The notes: a model not told the origin generated them from the letters alone. Shown: positions 44,056 to 53,170, counted from the first letter of the stretch. The stretch is DNA of 64,000 nucleotides from Streptomyces goshikiensis (GCF_014650555.1 NZ_BMVE01000013.1:186001-250000); one strand, 5' to 3'. Translations and numbers: made by a program.

Positions 44056-45783
44056 TCACTTCGCGCAGATCGCCTTGTCCGCCTCGACCCGCTGGACGCC
44101 CTCGGGGGCCTCCGTCGGTGCGTTCAGGGCGATCCCCGCCCCCTTGAAGTCGGCGCCGAGCGTGAGCTTCATCGGCGTCTTCGGTCCGGCGTCCGCCGCG
44201 GCGACCTTCAGCGCCGTGGCCGGCAGGCCCATCATGTCCGCCAGCGCACGGGCCTGGGCGGCCTGATTGGGGGCGAACTCCAGCTGGGTCGCGGGAATCT
44301 TGGCCGGCGCGTTGCCGAGATTGCTGGCCTTGTTGACGCCCTTGCTGTTCTGCAGCCAGTTCAGCGTGGTCGACGCTGAACCGGCGGGGCCGCCGCCGTT
44401 GCGGATGTCCACCCGGACGTCGCCGGCCGGAGCCTTCTCGCCCTGGAGCAGCGCGTCCTGCTTGGCCTTGTCCTGCGCCTCGGCGGACTCCTTGGCGGCC
44501 TTCTCCTTCTTCTCGACCTCCGTGAGCGAGACGTCCCCCCGGATCATCTGCAGCAGCGGATCGGCCTGGGCCTGGTTGACGACGACGGTGGCCTTCACCT
44601 TCTCGGCCGGGTTGTCGACCACCGGAAGGGTGGTGAAGGAGATGTTCTTGAGGTTCATGTCCTTCAACTCGCCCGCGAGATCGGTGAGTTTGTCGATGCT
44701 CCCTATGCCCGAGTCCACGGTCAGCGACTTGGTCGCGACCTCCGCGAGGGAGAGGAACTTCTTCGGACTGGTCAGCGTCTCCTTGGACTTCATCTCGCGC
44801 ATCATCGAACCCAGGAACTGCTGCTGGGTCTTGATGCGGTCGAGGTCGCTCTGGTTGCCGAAGGCGTGCCGGGTGCGTACGAAGGCCAGCGCGTCCTCGC
44901 CCGCCAGCCGGTGCTCACCGGCCGACAGCTTGAGCTTGGAGTCCTTGTCGTTGACGTCCTTCTCCAGGCAGACGGGCACTCCGCCGACCGCCGTGCTCAG
45001 GTTCTTCACCGCGTTGAAGTCGACCATCATGAAGTGGTCGACCTGGATCCCGGTGATCTCCTTGACCGTGCGCATCGTGCAGCCCGGGTCACGGCCGGAC
45101 TGTCCCAGGCTGGTGTTGAAGCGCGTCCCCTTCTCGCCGGGGATGTTCTTCGTCGACCCGTCGGGCTGCTTCGTCGGGCAGTCGGGGACGGAGGTGATCA
45201 GGTCGCGCGGGATCGACAGCGCGGTCGCGTTGCTGCGGTCCTTGGAGACGTGGAACAGGATCGTGGTGTCGGCGTGGCCGACGCTGTCCTTGTCCCCGTA
45301 CCCCTCGTTGCCCGCACCGCTGCGCTTGTCGGTGCCGATGACGAGGATGTTGATCGGCTGGTCCTTCTTGAAACCGCCGCTGCCCGCGCTCCCGATGTCG
45401 GTGACGTTGAGGTTGCCGTTGAGGTGGTCGTAGTAGAGGTACGCCGCGAGCGAGCCGCCGACCAACAGGAACGCCAGCGTCCCACCGGTGATCATCAGGG
45501 CCTTCTTGCGGCCGCCGCCACCGATCCTGCGCGAGCGGCCGCCGCGCCTGCCACCGGGCGGGCCGTCGCCGCGCCGCGGCCCGGGCACCACCGGTGACGG
45601 GGCCTCGGGGGCCGCGGGTGCCGTGCGGGTCCTGCGGGGGGCGCCCACGGACGGCCGCTGCTGCTGCGATTGCTGCGCAGCGGAGCTGTCCAGTCGCAGT
45701 TCGTAGTTGCCGGTGCGGGGATTGAGGACCCACTGGTCTGCGGGGTCGATCTCGTCTGCCCGCCTACGGCTTTGTGCATCCAC
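44056..45783 (-). CDS. LCP family protein with LytR_C domain, fourth of five
   Basis: A 575-residue LCP protein. The N-terminal cytoplasmic part begins with DPADQWVLNPRTGNYELRLD, a short ordered motif before Pro/Arg-rich sequence. A membrane helix lies at about 96-117. LCP motifs are NILVIGTDKRSGAGNEGY, HADTTILFHVS, LSIPRDLITSVPDCP, RFNTSLGQSGRDPGCTMRTVK, DHFMMVDFNAVKNLSTAVGGVPV and LAFVRTRHAFGNQSDLDRIKTQQQFL. A charged helical stretch (VEKKEKAAKESAEAQDKAK) separates it from the LytR_C domain (VDIRNGGGPAGSASTTLNWL). The GTG is at 45783. It is a close relative of the third LCP protein. Confidence 0.92.
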   Translation of the reverse strand: MDAQSRRRADEIDPADQWVLNPRTGNYELRLDSSAAQQSQQQRPSVGAPRRTRTAPAAPEAPSPVVPGPRRGDGPPGGRRGGRSRRIGGGGRKKALMITGGTLAFLLVGGSLAAYLYYDHLNGNLNVTDIGSAGSGGFKKDQPINILVIGTDKRSGAGNEGYGDKDSVGHADTTILFHVSKDRSNATALSIPRDLITSVPDCPTKQPDGSTKNIPGEKGTRFNTSLGQSGRDPGCTMRTVKEITGIQVDHFMMVDFNAVKNLSTAVGGVPVCLEKDVNDKDSKLKLSAGEHRLAGEDALAFVRTRHAFGNQSDLDRIKTQQQFLGSMMREMKSKETLTSPKKFLSLAEVATKSLTVDSGIGSIDKLTDLAGELKDMNLKNISFTTLPVVDNPAEKVKATVVVNQAQADPLLQMIRGDVSLTEVEKKEKAAKESAEAQDKAKQDALLQGEKAPAGDVRVDIRNGGGPAGSASTTLNWLQNSKGVNKASNLGNAPAKIPATQLEFAPNQAAQARALADMMGLPATALKVAAADAGPKTPMKLTLGADFKGAGIALNAPTEAPEGVQRVEADKAICAK

Positions 45784-45921
45784 GGTTGCTCGAATCCTCC
45801 GTCGGTGCCTCGCGAAGCGCCTCCCCCCAGGCGCTCGGTCAACGATCCGGCTGCTGGTGCACGACCTCTGGCTGGCCGGGGCACCGGATCGCTCACCCTA
45901 TCCGCCCTGGTCAGCTGCAAA

Positions 45922-45938
45922 CCATGCTGGTGACAAAT
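45922..45938 (-). promoter_or_regulatory. Motif ATTTGTCACC..CATGG upstream of fourth LCP gene
   Basis: Read leftward, ATTTGTCACCAGCATGG lies about 140 bases before the LCP start. It matches 15 of 17 bases of ATTTGTCACCCACATGG upstream of the fifth LCP gene (47327-47343). The matching position and strand suggest a shared regulatory site; its factor is unknown. Confidence 0.4.
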
Positions 45939-45947
45939 TCCACTCCC

Positions 45948-45980
45948 CTTATAGCGGGACAAAACACCCAACAAGGTTGG
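45948..45980 (-). promoter_or_regulatory. Possible promoter of the fourth LCP gene
   Basis: On the minus strand TTGTTG (45974-45969) and TATAAG (45953-45948) are 15 bases apart in an AT-rich patch. The -35 region overlaps a perfect CCAAC-AAG-GTTGG palindrome (45968-45980). Confidence 0.4.
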
Positions 45981-46006
45981 TTCGGGCACTGCCTTTTGGG
46001 ATTGCT

Positions 46007-47215
46007 TTACCGGCAATCGGCGCTGTCGGCTGTGGTCCCCGTAAAGGTGGGGACGGGTGTGGGCGTGGGAGCGGTTGCGGTGGGCGTCTCCCGGGGCACG
46101 GCCGGACCGGCCGGGTCGGAGGGCGCCGGGGCGCTCGGCGAGGGCTTCGGCGGGGTCACCGTCACCGGCATGTCCCCCCGCAGCTGCTGGAACAGCAGGG
46201 CGGCGTCCGGCTCCAGCAGCTGGTCCCGGTTGGGATTGGCCACGTAGGGCCGCCGGGGCACGGTCAGGAACCTGATCTGTTCCGTCGGTATGTCCCGCAC
46301 GCCCCGGACCAGTTCGTAGAGGCCGCGCAGCGAGGCCAGCTGCGGGTCCGTGGTCACCGAGGAGGTCGCCGCGTCCAGCAGCGGGTACAGCCGGCCCGGG
46401 TTCAGCAAGACCCCGTTGCTCTGGACCTTGTTGACCAGAGAGCCGAGGAACTGCTGCTGGCGGGCCATGCGTTCGGTGTCGCTGCCGTTGCCCAGGCTGT
46501 AGCGGGCGCGGACGAACCCGAGCGCCTTCTCGCCCTGGAGGTTCTGCCGGCCGGCGGGCAGCCTCAGCTTGGCCTCCGCGTCGTTCACCGGCTGCTTGAG
46601 GCAGATCTCCACCCCGCCGATCGCGTCGACCATCTTCTTGAAGCCGCCGAAGTCCACCACCATGTGGTGGTCGATCCGGATCCCCGACAGCTTCTCGACC
46701 GTGCGGATCGTGCAGGCGGCCCCGCCCCACTGGAACGCCCAGTTGAACTGGGCGAACCGCGCGGCCGTGCGGCTCCCGTCCGGCTGGAGGCAGCTCGGGA
46801 TGTCCGCCATCAGGTCCCGGGGTATCGACACCGCCGTCGCGCTCTTCCGGTCCGCCGGCAGGTGCAGCAGGATCGTGGTGTCCGAGCGCTCGCCGCCCCG
46901 GTCCCGGCCGTACTTCCGGTTCTCCGCGCCGGAGCGCGAGTCGGAACCGATCAGCAGGATGTTCTGCGAGCCGTCGACGAGGTGTGTCGGGCGCTCCCGC
47001 TCGAAGCGGCGCAGCTCGGCCGCCGCCGAGGTGTCCTCGGTGATGTTCCCGTCGAGCTTCTGGTAGACCCACCAGGCGGCGCCCGCCCCCACGAGGACCA
47101 GCAGCACCATCGCGAGGGCGAGCCGGCGCAGCACCCTGCGGCCGCGGTCGCGGGGAGGCTTCGAGGAGCCCCCGGCCGCGCCCGCGCCGCCCGGTATGCC
47201 TGCGCTGTCCGTCAC
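46007..47215 (-). CDS. LCP family protein without LytR_C domain, fifth of five
   Basis: A 402-residue membrane-anchored LCP protein. It has a short Gly/Arg-rich N-terminus and a membrane helix at about 31-50 (LALAMVLLVLVGAGAAWWVY). LCP motifs are NILLIGSDSRSGAENRKYG, RSDTTILLHLP, VSIPRDLMADIPSC, QFNWAFQWGGAACTIRTVE, DHHMVVDFGGFKKMVDAIGGVEI and LGFVRARYSLGNGSDTERMARQQQFL. The tail is Pro/Thr/Ala-rich, ending in Cys-Arg, instead of a LytR_C domain. The GTG at 47215 is chosen from the family N-terminus; the frame extends upstream without similarity. It lies upstream of LCP four with a 223-base gap that holds a possible promoter. Confidence 0.92.
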   Translation of the reverse strand: MTDSAGIPGGAGAAGGSSKPPRDRGRRVLRRLALAMVLLVLVGAGAAWWVYQKLDGNITEDTSAAAELRRFERERPTHLVDGSQNILLIGSDSRSGAENRKYGRDRGGERSDTTILLHLPADRKSATAVSIPRDLMADIPSCLQPDGSRTAARFAQFNWAFQWGGAACTIRTVEKLSGIRIDHHMVVDFGGFKKMVDAIGGVEICLKQPVNDAEAKLRLPAGRQNLQGEKALGFVRARYSLGNGSDTERMARQQQFLGSLVNKVQSNGVLLNPGRLYPLLDAATSSVTTDPQLASLRGLYELVRGVRDIPTEQIRFLTVPRRPYVANPNRDQLLEPDAALLFQQLRGDMPVTVTPPKPSPSAPAPSDPAGPAVPRETPTATAPTPTPVPTFTGTTADSADCR

Positions 47216-47326
47216 TCGCGTTCCGTCCCCTCGCCGCGACCGTCGGCCGTACGGGTGGGTACGGGCCTCTCGCCGATCGTGCCCCCGGGAAGCCGGGGCG
47301 GCCCGGGGGCAGGCCCCTGGATAGGG

Positions 47327-47343
47327 CCATGTGGGTGACAAAT
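47327..47343 (-). promoter_or_regulatory. Motif ATTTGTCACC..CATGG upstream of fifth LCP gene
   Basis: ATTTGTCACCCACATGG on the minus strand, about 112-128 bases before the LCP start codon. It is a near-copy of the element at 45922-45938. A CTATCC hexamer follows three bases later. Confidence 0.4.
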
Positions 47344-47385
47344 CGCGCGTTTCCGCAGCCCAAGGAGGTGCGGGCGGGCGCCCCG

Positions 47386-48135
47386 CTACGCGGTGTGCGT
47401 GACGCGCTCGCTCTCGATCCGCTGCGCCAGCCCGTCCGCCGACAGCTGCTCCTGGTGGCGGACCAGCACCACCGAGCCGCCCGTCGCCAGCGCGGCGAAC
47501 AGCCCGGCCGAAAGACCGTCCCAGGTGTCGTAGCCGAGCCCGGACAGCACGCGCGAGCCCTCGCCGAGGCCCCGCTTCGCCGCGTCCTCGCGGGCCCGCT
47601 CGACGATCCGGGCGTACGAGAGCTCCTCGCCGCCGACCAGCAGCCCCGGGCCGTCCGCGTCGACCGGGACGAAGGGGGCGAACCGGTCGCCCTGGCCCGG
47701 CACCTCCACCGCGTAGTCCGCGAACCCGGACGGCGGCTGCGGGAACCGCCCGCCCAGCGGGCGCAGCGCGAGCGCGACCCGCTCCCCGGAGCAGGCCGCG
47801 GCCTCCTCCAGGGTGTCGGGTCCGCTGACGACGAGATCGGCGTCGGCCGGATCCCCGCCCACCTCGGCGACGACCCCGACCGAGGCGCAGGCGAGCAGCC
47901 ACACGGCGCTCTGCCAGTGCGCGGGCAGCAGCAGCGCGAGCCGGTCGCCGGGTCCGGCGCCCAGGTCGCCCTGGAGCAGGTTGGCGGTCTTGGCCACCCA
48001 ATTGGCGAAGGTGGCGACGGACAATTCGACGCGCTCGCCCGTGGCGTCGTCGTAGAAGGTGACGAGGGGGCGGCCCGGATCGGCGGCGAGCGCGGATCGC
48101 AGCAGGTCGGCAGGGGTGCGGTCAGTGGCGTTCAC
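47386..48135 (-). CDS. TIGR03089 family protein (AMP-binding-enzyme-like fragment)
   Basis: A 249-residue actinobacterial protein with weak similarity to the N-terminal part of AMP-forming acyl-CoA/amino-acid ligases. VTFYDDATGERVELSVATFANWVAKTANLL and GPGDRLALLLPAHWQSAVWLLACASVGVVAE resemble their first subdomain. The ATP-binding STTGxPKG loop and the C-terminal catalytic part are missing, so it is not expected to adenylate on its own. The GTG at 48135 begins VNATDRTPADLLRSAL. This family is known to sit beside LCP genes, as it does here. Function unknown. Confidence 0.85.
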   Translation of the reverse strand: MNATDRTPADLLRSALAADPGRPLVTFYDDATGERVELSVATFANWVAKTANLLQGDLGAGPGDRLALLLPAHWQSAVWLLACASVGVVAEVGGDPADADLVVSGPDTLEEAAACSGERVALALRPLGGRFPQPPSGFADYAVEVPGQGDRFAPFVPVDADGPGLLVGGEELSYARIVERAREDAAKRGLGEGSRVLSGLGYDTWDGLSAGLFAALATGGSVVLVRHQEQLSADGLAQRIESERVTHTA

Positions 48136-48275
48136 CCGGCCCAGGTTACGCGGGCCGCTCCCCCGTCCGGCGGGCACGCGCTCCCCCGTACGGGGGAGGG
48201 GTATCGGGTCTCGAAGCGGACGGGCCGTCAGTTCTCGGATGGCGCGCCCCGGCCCGGGTGTTCAGCATCCTTGTC

Positions 48276-49685
48276 ATGCGTGGATTCCTTGCTTCCTCGA
48301 TCGGCGTCGCGACGGCTGCCGCACTGGCCCTGCCGCTCGCGCTCTCTTCTCCGGCCCGGGCGATCCCGTCCCTGAGCGCGGTCGCCCCCGTGGCCCCCGC
48401 CGGGTCCACCCAGTCGCTGCCGCTGGTCCCGCTGGGGCCGTCGGCGGACCGGAGCCCCGGCGTCCCCGGCATGAGCGCCTCGCCCCGCCTGCCCGAGACG
48501 CGGGGCCTGACCGCGCGCGAGGTCAAGTCGTTCTCGCTCGTCGGCGTCGTCTGGGACGACGCGAGCACCGAGCTGTTCGGCCGCGTCCAGGTCCGTACCC
48601 GCGCCAAGCGGACGGCCGTGTGGTCCGACTGGCAGGACGTCGAGACCCACAACAGCGAGCACGCCGCCGACCCCGACTCCGCGGAACGCGGCACCGGCAG
48701 GGTCCGCGGCAGCACCGCCCCGCTGTGGGTGGGGGAGTCCGACGGCGTCGAGGTGCGCGTCCAGGCGGAGCCGGGCGCCGCCCGCTCGGCGGCCCGGCTC
48801 CCGCAGGGCATGCGGATCGAGCTCGTCGACCCGGGCGAGAGCGCGCCGGCGGCGGCCGACGGCAAGAACAGCGGCCCGGCCGACGACCCCGCGGACGGCG
48901 ACAAGGGGAAGCCGGCGGCCGCCCCGGGGATGACCATGGAGACGGCCGAGGCCTCCGCGGCCAACCTCCCGCACGCCACGCTCGGCGCGGACGAGATCCC
49001 CGAGCTCGACAAGGCCGACTCCACGGCCGACGCGGTCTTCGCCGCCGACGGCACCCTCGCGGCGGCGGCCGCCCCGTACGTCGGACCGCGGCCGCGGATC
49101 GTGACGCGGAAGGGCTGGGGCGCGGACGAGTCCCTGCGCGAGAAGGGCTTCGTCTACACGAAGACGGTCAAGGCGGCGTTCGTCCACCACACGGCCTCCG
49201 GCAACAACTACGCCTGCAAGGACGCCCCGGCGGTGCTCCGCAGCCTCTACCGGTACCACGTGCTCAGCAGCGGCTGGCGGGACATCGGCTACAACTTCGC
49301 GGTCGACAAGTGCGGCACCGTGTACGAGGGCCGGGCGGGCGGCGTCACCAGGCCGGTGCTCGGCGCGCACACCATGGGCTTCAACACGGACAGCATGGGC
49401 ATCGCCGTGATCGGCTCCCACACGGCGACGCCCCCGCCGGCGGCGGCGGTGACGGCGATCGCCCGCCTGACCGCCTGGAAGCTCGGCCTGTTCGGCGTGG
49501 ACCCGCGCGCGAAGACCACCCTGAAGTCGGGCGGCGCGAACCGCTTCCCGAAGGGCGCCAAGGTGCGGCTGAACGTCATCTCGGGCCACCGCGACGGCTT
49601 CGCCACCGAATGCCCCGGCAAGCGGCTCTACGACAAGCTCCCCCCGACCCGGACCTCCTCGGCGAAGCTCCAGGGCCGCCCGTAG
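48276..49685 (+). CDS. Secreted N-acetylmuramoyl-L-alanine amidase, PGRP type
   Basis: A 469-residue exported zinc amidase that should cut the bond between MurNAc and the stem peptide. The signal peptide spans about 1-29 (ALPLALSSPARA). The middle region (about 70-190) has a beta-rich domain (FSLVGVVWDDASTELFGRVQVRTRA) and then an Ala/Asp/Lys linker. The C-terminal PGRP/amidase-2 domain starts near RPRIVTRKGWGADESL. Zinc ligands are visible as the His of AAFVHHTASGNNY, the His of ISGHRDGFATECPG and the Cys in TECPG, and GAHTMGFN is also present. The ATG at 48276 has no clear ribosome binding site. Confidence 0.92.
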   Translation: MRGFLASSIGVATAAALALPLALSSPARAIPSLSAVAPVAPAGSTQSLPLVPLGPSADRSPGVPGMSASPRLPETRGLTAREVKSFSLVGVVWDDASTELFGRVQVRTRAKRTAVWSDWQDVETHNSEHAADPDSAERGTGRVRGSTAPLWVGESDGVEVRVQAEPGAARSAARLPQGMRIELVDPGESAPAAADGKNSGPADDPADGDKGKPAAAPGMTMETAEASAANLPHATLGADEIPELDKADSTADAVFAADGTLAAAAAPYVGPRPRIVTRKGWGADESLREKGFVYTKTVKAAFVHHTASGNNYACKDAPAVLRSLYRYHVLSSGWRDIGYNFAVDKCGTVYEGRAGGVTRPVLGAHTMGFNTDSMGIAVIGSHTATPPPAAAVTAIARLTAWKLGLFGVDPRAKTTLKSGGANRFPKGAKVRLNVISGHRDGFATECPGKRLYDKLPPTRTSSAKLQGRP

Positions 49686-49839
49686 CCTCCGGCGGCCACC
49701 CCTCCCGCTCCGCGAGCCGCCCCCGGGGCCCCCGGCCCCCGGCTGCTGGGTGAGCCGTCGGTCCCGCACCCGGCCGCAGCGGCGGGGCCCGGGGCGGGGC
49801 CACGGTGGTTCCACGCGCCGCGCGGCTACGCTCGAAGGC

Positions 49840-50868
49840 ATGGCAGGCCGTTTCGATCCCCTCACGCGCACCGCTTCCCGCGGCGGCCGCGTCGATGTGC
49901 CCGCCCCCGGGCGCGGCCCCGGGCAGGGCGGGGGGAAGCAGCGGGTGTGGGTGTCCGACGGGCCCCTGGACCTCGGGCTCACGCTCGGGCCGCTGCGGCG
50001 CGGCCCCGGGGACCCGACCTTCCGGGTCGCGCCCGACGGGGCGGTGTGGAAGACCGCCCGGACCCCCGCCGGCCCCGCCACCCTCCGCATCACCGGCACC
50101 GGCACCGGCAGCGGCAGCGGCACCGGCACCGGCGGGGCCACCGCAACCGCCTGGGGCCCCGGCGCCGACTGGGCCCTCGACACCCTCCCCGCCCTCCTCG
50201 GAGCCGACGACGACCCCTCGGCCTTCACCGCCCGCCACCGCCTCGTGCACGCCAGCCACCGCCGCCGCCCCGGCCTGCGCCTGACCCGCACCGGACTGGT
50301 CCTGGAGTCCCTGATCCCGACCGTCCTGGAGCAGAAGGTCACCTCCGACGAGGCCTACCGCGCCTGGCGTCGCCTCGTACGGCAGTACGGCGAGCCCGCC
50401 CCCGGCGCCGGCGTCCCCGAGGGCCTCTACGTCATGCCCTGCGCCCGCACCTGGGCGCTGATCCCCTCCTGGGACTGGCACAAGGCCGGCGTCGACGCCA
50501 AACGCTCCGCGACCATCGTCCGAGCCGCCCGCGTCGCCGCCCGCCTCGAAGAGGCCGCCGCCATGGACCTGCCCGCGGCGGCGCACCGCCTGGAGGCCGT
50601 TCCCGGCATCGGCCCCTGGACCTCCGCCGAAACCCTCCAGCGCAGCAACGGCGCCGCCGACGCCCTCACCACCGGCGACCTGCACCTGCCCGGCATCGTC
50701 GGCTACGCCCTCGCCGGGGACCGCGACGCGGACGACGCGGCCATGCTGGAGCTCCTCGCCCCGTACGCCGGCCAGCGCCACCGCGCCGCGCGCCTCATCC
50801 TGCTCGCCGGCCACACCCCGCCCCGCCGCGCGCCCCGCATGTACCGGAGCGACATCGGCAGGATCTGA
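49840..50868 (+). CDS. DNA glycosylase of the HhH-GPD superfamily (AlkA-like)
   Basis: A 342-residue base-excision enzyme resembling 3-methyladenine DNA glycosylase II. The helix-hairpin-helix is LEAVPGIGPWTSAETL. The catalytic Asp follows in LTTGDLHLPGIVGYALAG, and VLEQKVTSDEAYRAWRRLV is the helix preceding the active site. A Gly/Thr-rich low-complexity stretch (about residues 83-102, TGTGTGSGSGTGTGG) interrupts the N-terminal domain. The ATG at 49840 is 8 bases after TACGCT (49826-49831) and lacks a good ribosome binding site, so the mRNA may be leaderless. It converges with fbiB. Confidence 0.9.
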   Translation: MAGRFDPLTRTASRGGRVDVPAPGRGPGQGGGKQRVWVSDGPLDLGLTLGPLRRGPGDPTFRVAPDGAVWKTARTPAGPATLRITGTGTGSGSGTGTGGATATAWGPGADWALDTLPALLGADDDPSAFTARHRLVHASHRRRPGLRLTRTGLVLESLIPTVLEQKVTSDEAYRAWRRLVRQYGEPAPGAGVPEGLYVMPCARTWALIPSWDWHKAGVDAKRSATIVRAARVAARLEEAAAMDLPAAAHRLEAVPGIGPWTSAETLQRSNGAADALTTGDLHLPGIVGYALAGDRDADDAAMLELLAPYAGQRHRAARLILLAGHTPPRRAPRMYRSDIGRI

Positions 50869-50883
50869 CGGGGGCGGCGGGCG

Positions 50884-52191
50884 TCACCGCACCTCGATGA
50901 ACGCCTCCGCGGACCGCGCCGGCCGCTCCCGGGGCTCCCCGGAGGCGTGACCCACGGCCACCGCGCCCATCGGGTCCCAGCCGTCGGGGAGGTCCAGCAC
51001 CTTGCGCACGACGTCCCGGCAGAACATCGTCGAGGACACCCACGCCGACCCCAGCCGCTCCCCGGCCAGCGCGACCAGGAAGTTCTGCACGCCGGCGCCC
51101 ATCGCGACGACGAACATCTCCCGCTCGGCGTTGTCCCGCCGGGCGTGCCCGTAGTCGTGCGAGCCGTCCGTCACCATGCACGGCACGACCAGGTACGGGG
51201 CCTCGCGCAGGAAGTCCCCGCGCCGCACCCGCTTCGCGATCGACTCGGCGGACTTGCCGTCCCGCCGCAGGTCCTCGACCCACGCGTCCCGCATCGCGTC
51301 CAGCAGCTCCAGCCGCGCCGCGGCCGACTCCAGCAGCACGAACCGCCACGGCGTCGTGTGGTGCGGCGCCGGAGCCGTCACCGCCGCCGCGACCGCCCGC
51401 CGGACCGCGCCCGGGTCCACCGGCTCGGCCGTGAAGGCCCGTACGGTACGGCGCTGCGTCACGGCTTCCCGTACCGCCTCCGAGGTGCCCAGCCGGAACA
51501 TGTCGTCGCCGGGCGCGCGCACCAGCTCCGCCGCCGTCCGGCCCTCGCCCATCACGTGGGCCAGACCGCGCACGACCGCCACCGGCAGCCCGGCCGCCTT
51601 GCCCTTGACCAGGTCTCCGGCGGCCGCCAGCTCGTCGGCCGTCGCCACGACCGTCGCGCTCAGCGGATTGCCGTGGGCGTCGGTGCCGCCGCGCAGGTCC
51701 TCCAGGACCCGTACGCCCGCCGCGCCGATCGCCACGTCCGTCAGCCCGGTGCGCCAGGGCCGCCCGAAGGTGTCCGTCACCACCACGCCGACGTCCACGG
51801 AGAGCGCCTCCCGCAGCCCCGCGCGGATCGCGGCGGCCGAGGCGTCCGGGTCCTCGGGCAGCAGCAGCACCGTGCCGGGCTCGGTGTTGGAGGCGTCCAC
51901 CCCGGCCGCGGCCATCACCAGCCCCTGCCGGTTCTCGACGATCCGCAGGGGACCCCGGCGCGCGACCACCCGTACCGTCTCGGCGTCTATGGCGTCCTCG
52001 CGCGAGTCCGCGCGCACGATCCGCCCCTCCGCCTTCGAGACGATCTTCGAGGTGACCAGCAGGACGTCCCCGTCCCGCAGACCGGGCGCGGCGGCCGCGA
52101 TCAGCGCCGCCAGGTCGTCACCGGGCCGGACCTCCGGGATCCCGGAGACGGCGCGCACCTCGTACGAGGGAACGTCCCCGGCGGCGCTCAC
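50884..52191 (-). CDS. fbiB: Coenzyme F420:L-glutamate ligase with C-terminal nitroreductase domain (FbiB)
   Basis: A 435-residue bifunctional F420 biosynthesis protein. The N-terminal CofE domain (about 1-235) adds gamma-linked glutamates, with GDVLLVTSKIVSKAEGRIV, GLVMAAAGVDASNTEPG and VVVTDTFGRPWRTG. The C-terminal FMN-dependent nitroreductase-like domain (about 245-435) starts at AVTQRRTVRAFTAEPVD; in mycobacteria it reduces dehydro-F420-0. The GTG at 52191 overlaps the fbiA stop as GTGA. A very long frame running back through fbiA is a shadow. Confidence 0.95.
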   Translation of the reverse strand: MSAAGDVPSYEVRAVSGIPEVRPGDDLAALIAAAAPGLRDGDVLLVTSKIVSKAEGRIVRADSREDAIDAETVRVVARRGPLRIVENRQGLVMAAAGVDASNTEPGTVLLLPEDPDASAAAIRAGLREALSVDVGVVVTDTFGRPWRTGLTDVAIGAAGVRVLEDLRGGTDAHGNPLSATVVATADELAAAGDLVKGKAAGLPVAVVRGLAHVMGEGRTAAELVRAPGDDMFRLGTSEAVREAVTQRRTVRAFTAEPVDPGAVRRAVAAAVTAPAPHHTTPWRFVLLESAAARLELLDAMRDAWVEDLRRDGKSAESIAKRVRRGDFLREAPYLVVPCMVTDGSHDYGHARRDNAEREMFVVAMGAGVQNFLVALAGERLGSAWVSSTMFCRDVVRKVLDLPDGWDPMGAVAVGHASGEPRERPARSAEAFIEVR

Positions 52192-53147
52192 CGCGAGGCC
52201 TCGGCCAGCTCCAGGGCCGCCCGGGCCATCTCGGTGGTGGCCGCGAGGTCGGTCATCATCAGCGGCACCGCGCGGCAGGTGATCCCGGCGGCCTCGACCT
52301 CCGCGACGGCGTCCGCGTCGGATGCGTCCACCAGCCAGCCGTCGAGCAGTCCGGTCCCGTAGTGCAGGGCGACGGCCGCGGCGGTGGTCTCCACGCCGAC
52401 GGCGGCGAGCACCTTGTCCGCCATCCCGCGCACCGGCGCGCCCCCGACGATGGGGGACAGGCCGATCACGGGCGCCCCGGCGGAGGCCACGGCCTCGCGG
52501 ATGCCGGGCACGGCCAGGATCGTCCCGACCGAGACGACCGGGTTGGAGGGCGGGAAGAGGATGACGTCGGCGGCCGCGATGGCCTCCAGCACGCCGGGCG
52601 CGGGCTTGGACTGTTCGGCGCCCACGGGGACGATGGCCTCGGCGTCCACCGAGGCGCGCAGCCTGACCCAGTACTCCTGGAAGTGGACGACCCGGCGCTC
52701 GCCGGAGTCGGCGTCGGTGATCGCGACGTGCGTCTCGACCCGGTCGTCGGACATGGGCAGCAGCCGGACACCGGGCTGCCAGCGGTCGCAGAGCGCCTCG
52801 GTGACGGCGCTGAGCGGGTAGCCGGCGCCGAGCATCTGCGTACGGACGATGTGGGTGGCGAAGTCGCGGTCGCCGAGGCCGAACCAGGTGGGTCCGACCC
52901 CGTACGCCGCGAGTTCCTCCTTGACGGTGAAGGACTCGTCGGTGCGGCCCCATCCCTGGTCCTCGTTGATGCCACCGCCGAGGGTGTACATCACCGTGTC
53001 CAGATCGGGGCACACCTTCAGCCCGAACAGGTGAATGTCGTCACCGGTGTTGCCGATGACCGTGATGTCCGCGTCGGGGACGGCGGCCTTGAGGCCGCGG
53101 AGGAAACGGGCGCCGCCGATGCCGCCTGCCAGAACAACAATGCGCAT
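52188..53147 (-). CDS. fbiA: 2-phospho-L-lactate/phosphoenolpyruvate transferase (FbiA/CofD)
   Basis: A 319-residue enzyme transferring a phospho-lactyl or phosphoenolpyruvyl group to Fo, giving F420-0 or its dehydro form. It begins MRIVVLAGGIGGARFLRGL. Characteristic blocks are VIGNTGDDIHLFGLKVCPDLDTVMYTLGG, the DQGWGR-DESF motif, TWFGLGDRDFATHIVRTQML and ILFPPSNPVVSVGTILAVPG. The ATG at 53147 opens a two-gene operon with fbiB. The CofC/FbiD guanylyltransferase is not in the window. Confidence 0.96.
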   Translation of the reverse strand: MRIVVLAGGIGGARFLRGLKAAVPDADITVIGNTGDDIHLFGLKVCPDLDTVMYTLGGGINEDQGWGRTDESFTVKEELAAYGVGPTWFGLGDRDFATHIVRTQMLGAGYPLSAVTEALCDRWQPGVRLLPMSDDRVETHVAITDADSGERRVVHFQEYWVRLRASVDAEAIVPVGAEQSKPAPGVLEAIAAADVILFPPSNPVVSVGTILAVPGIREAVASAGAPVIGLSPIVGGAPVRGMADKVLAAVGVETTAAAVALHYGTGLLDGWLVDASDADAVAEVEAAGITCRAVPLMMTDLAATTEMARAALELAEASR

Positions 53148-53170
53148 GCACGGCAGTCTGTCAGGCCCGG

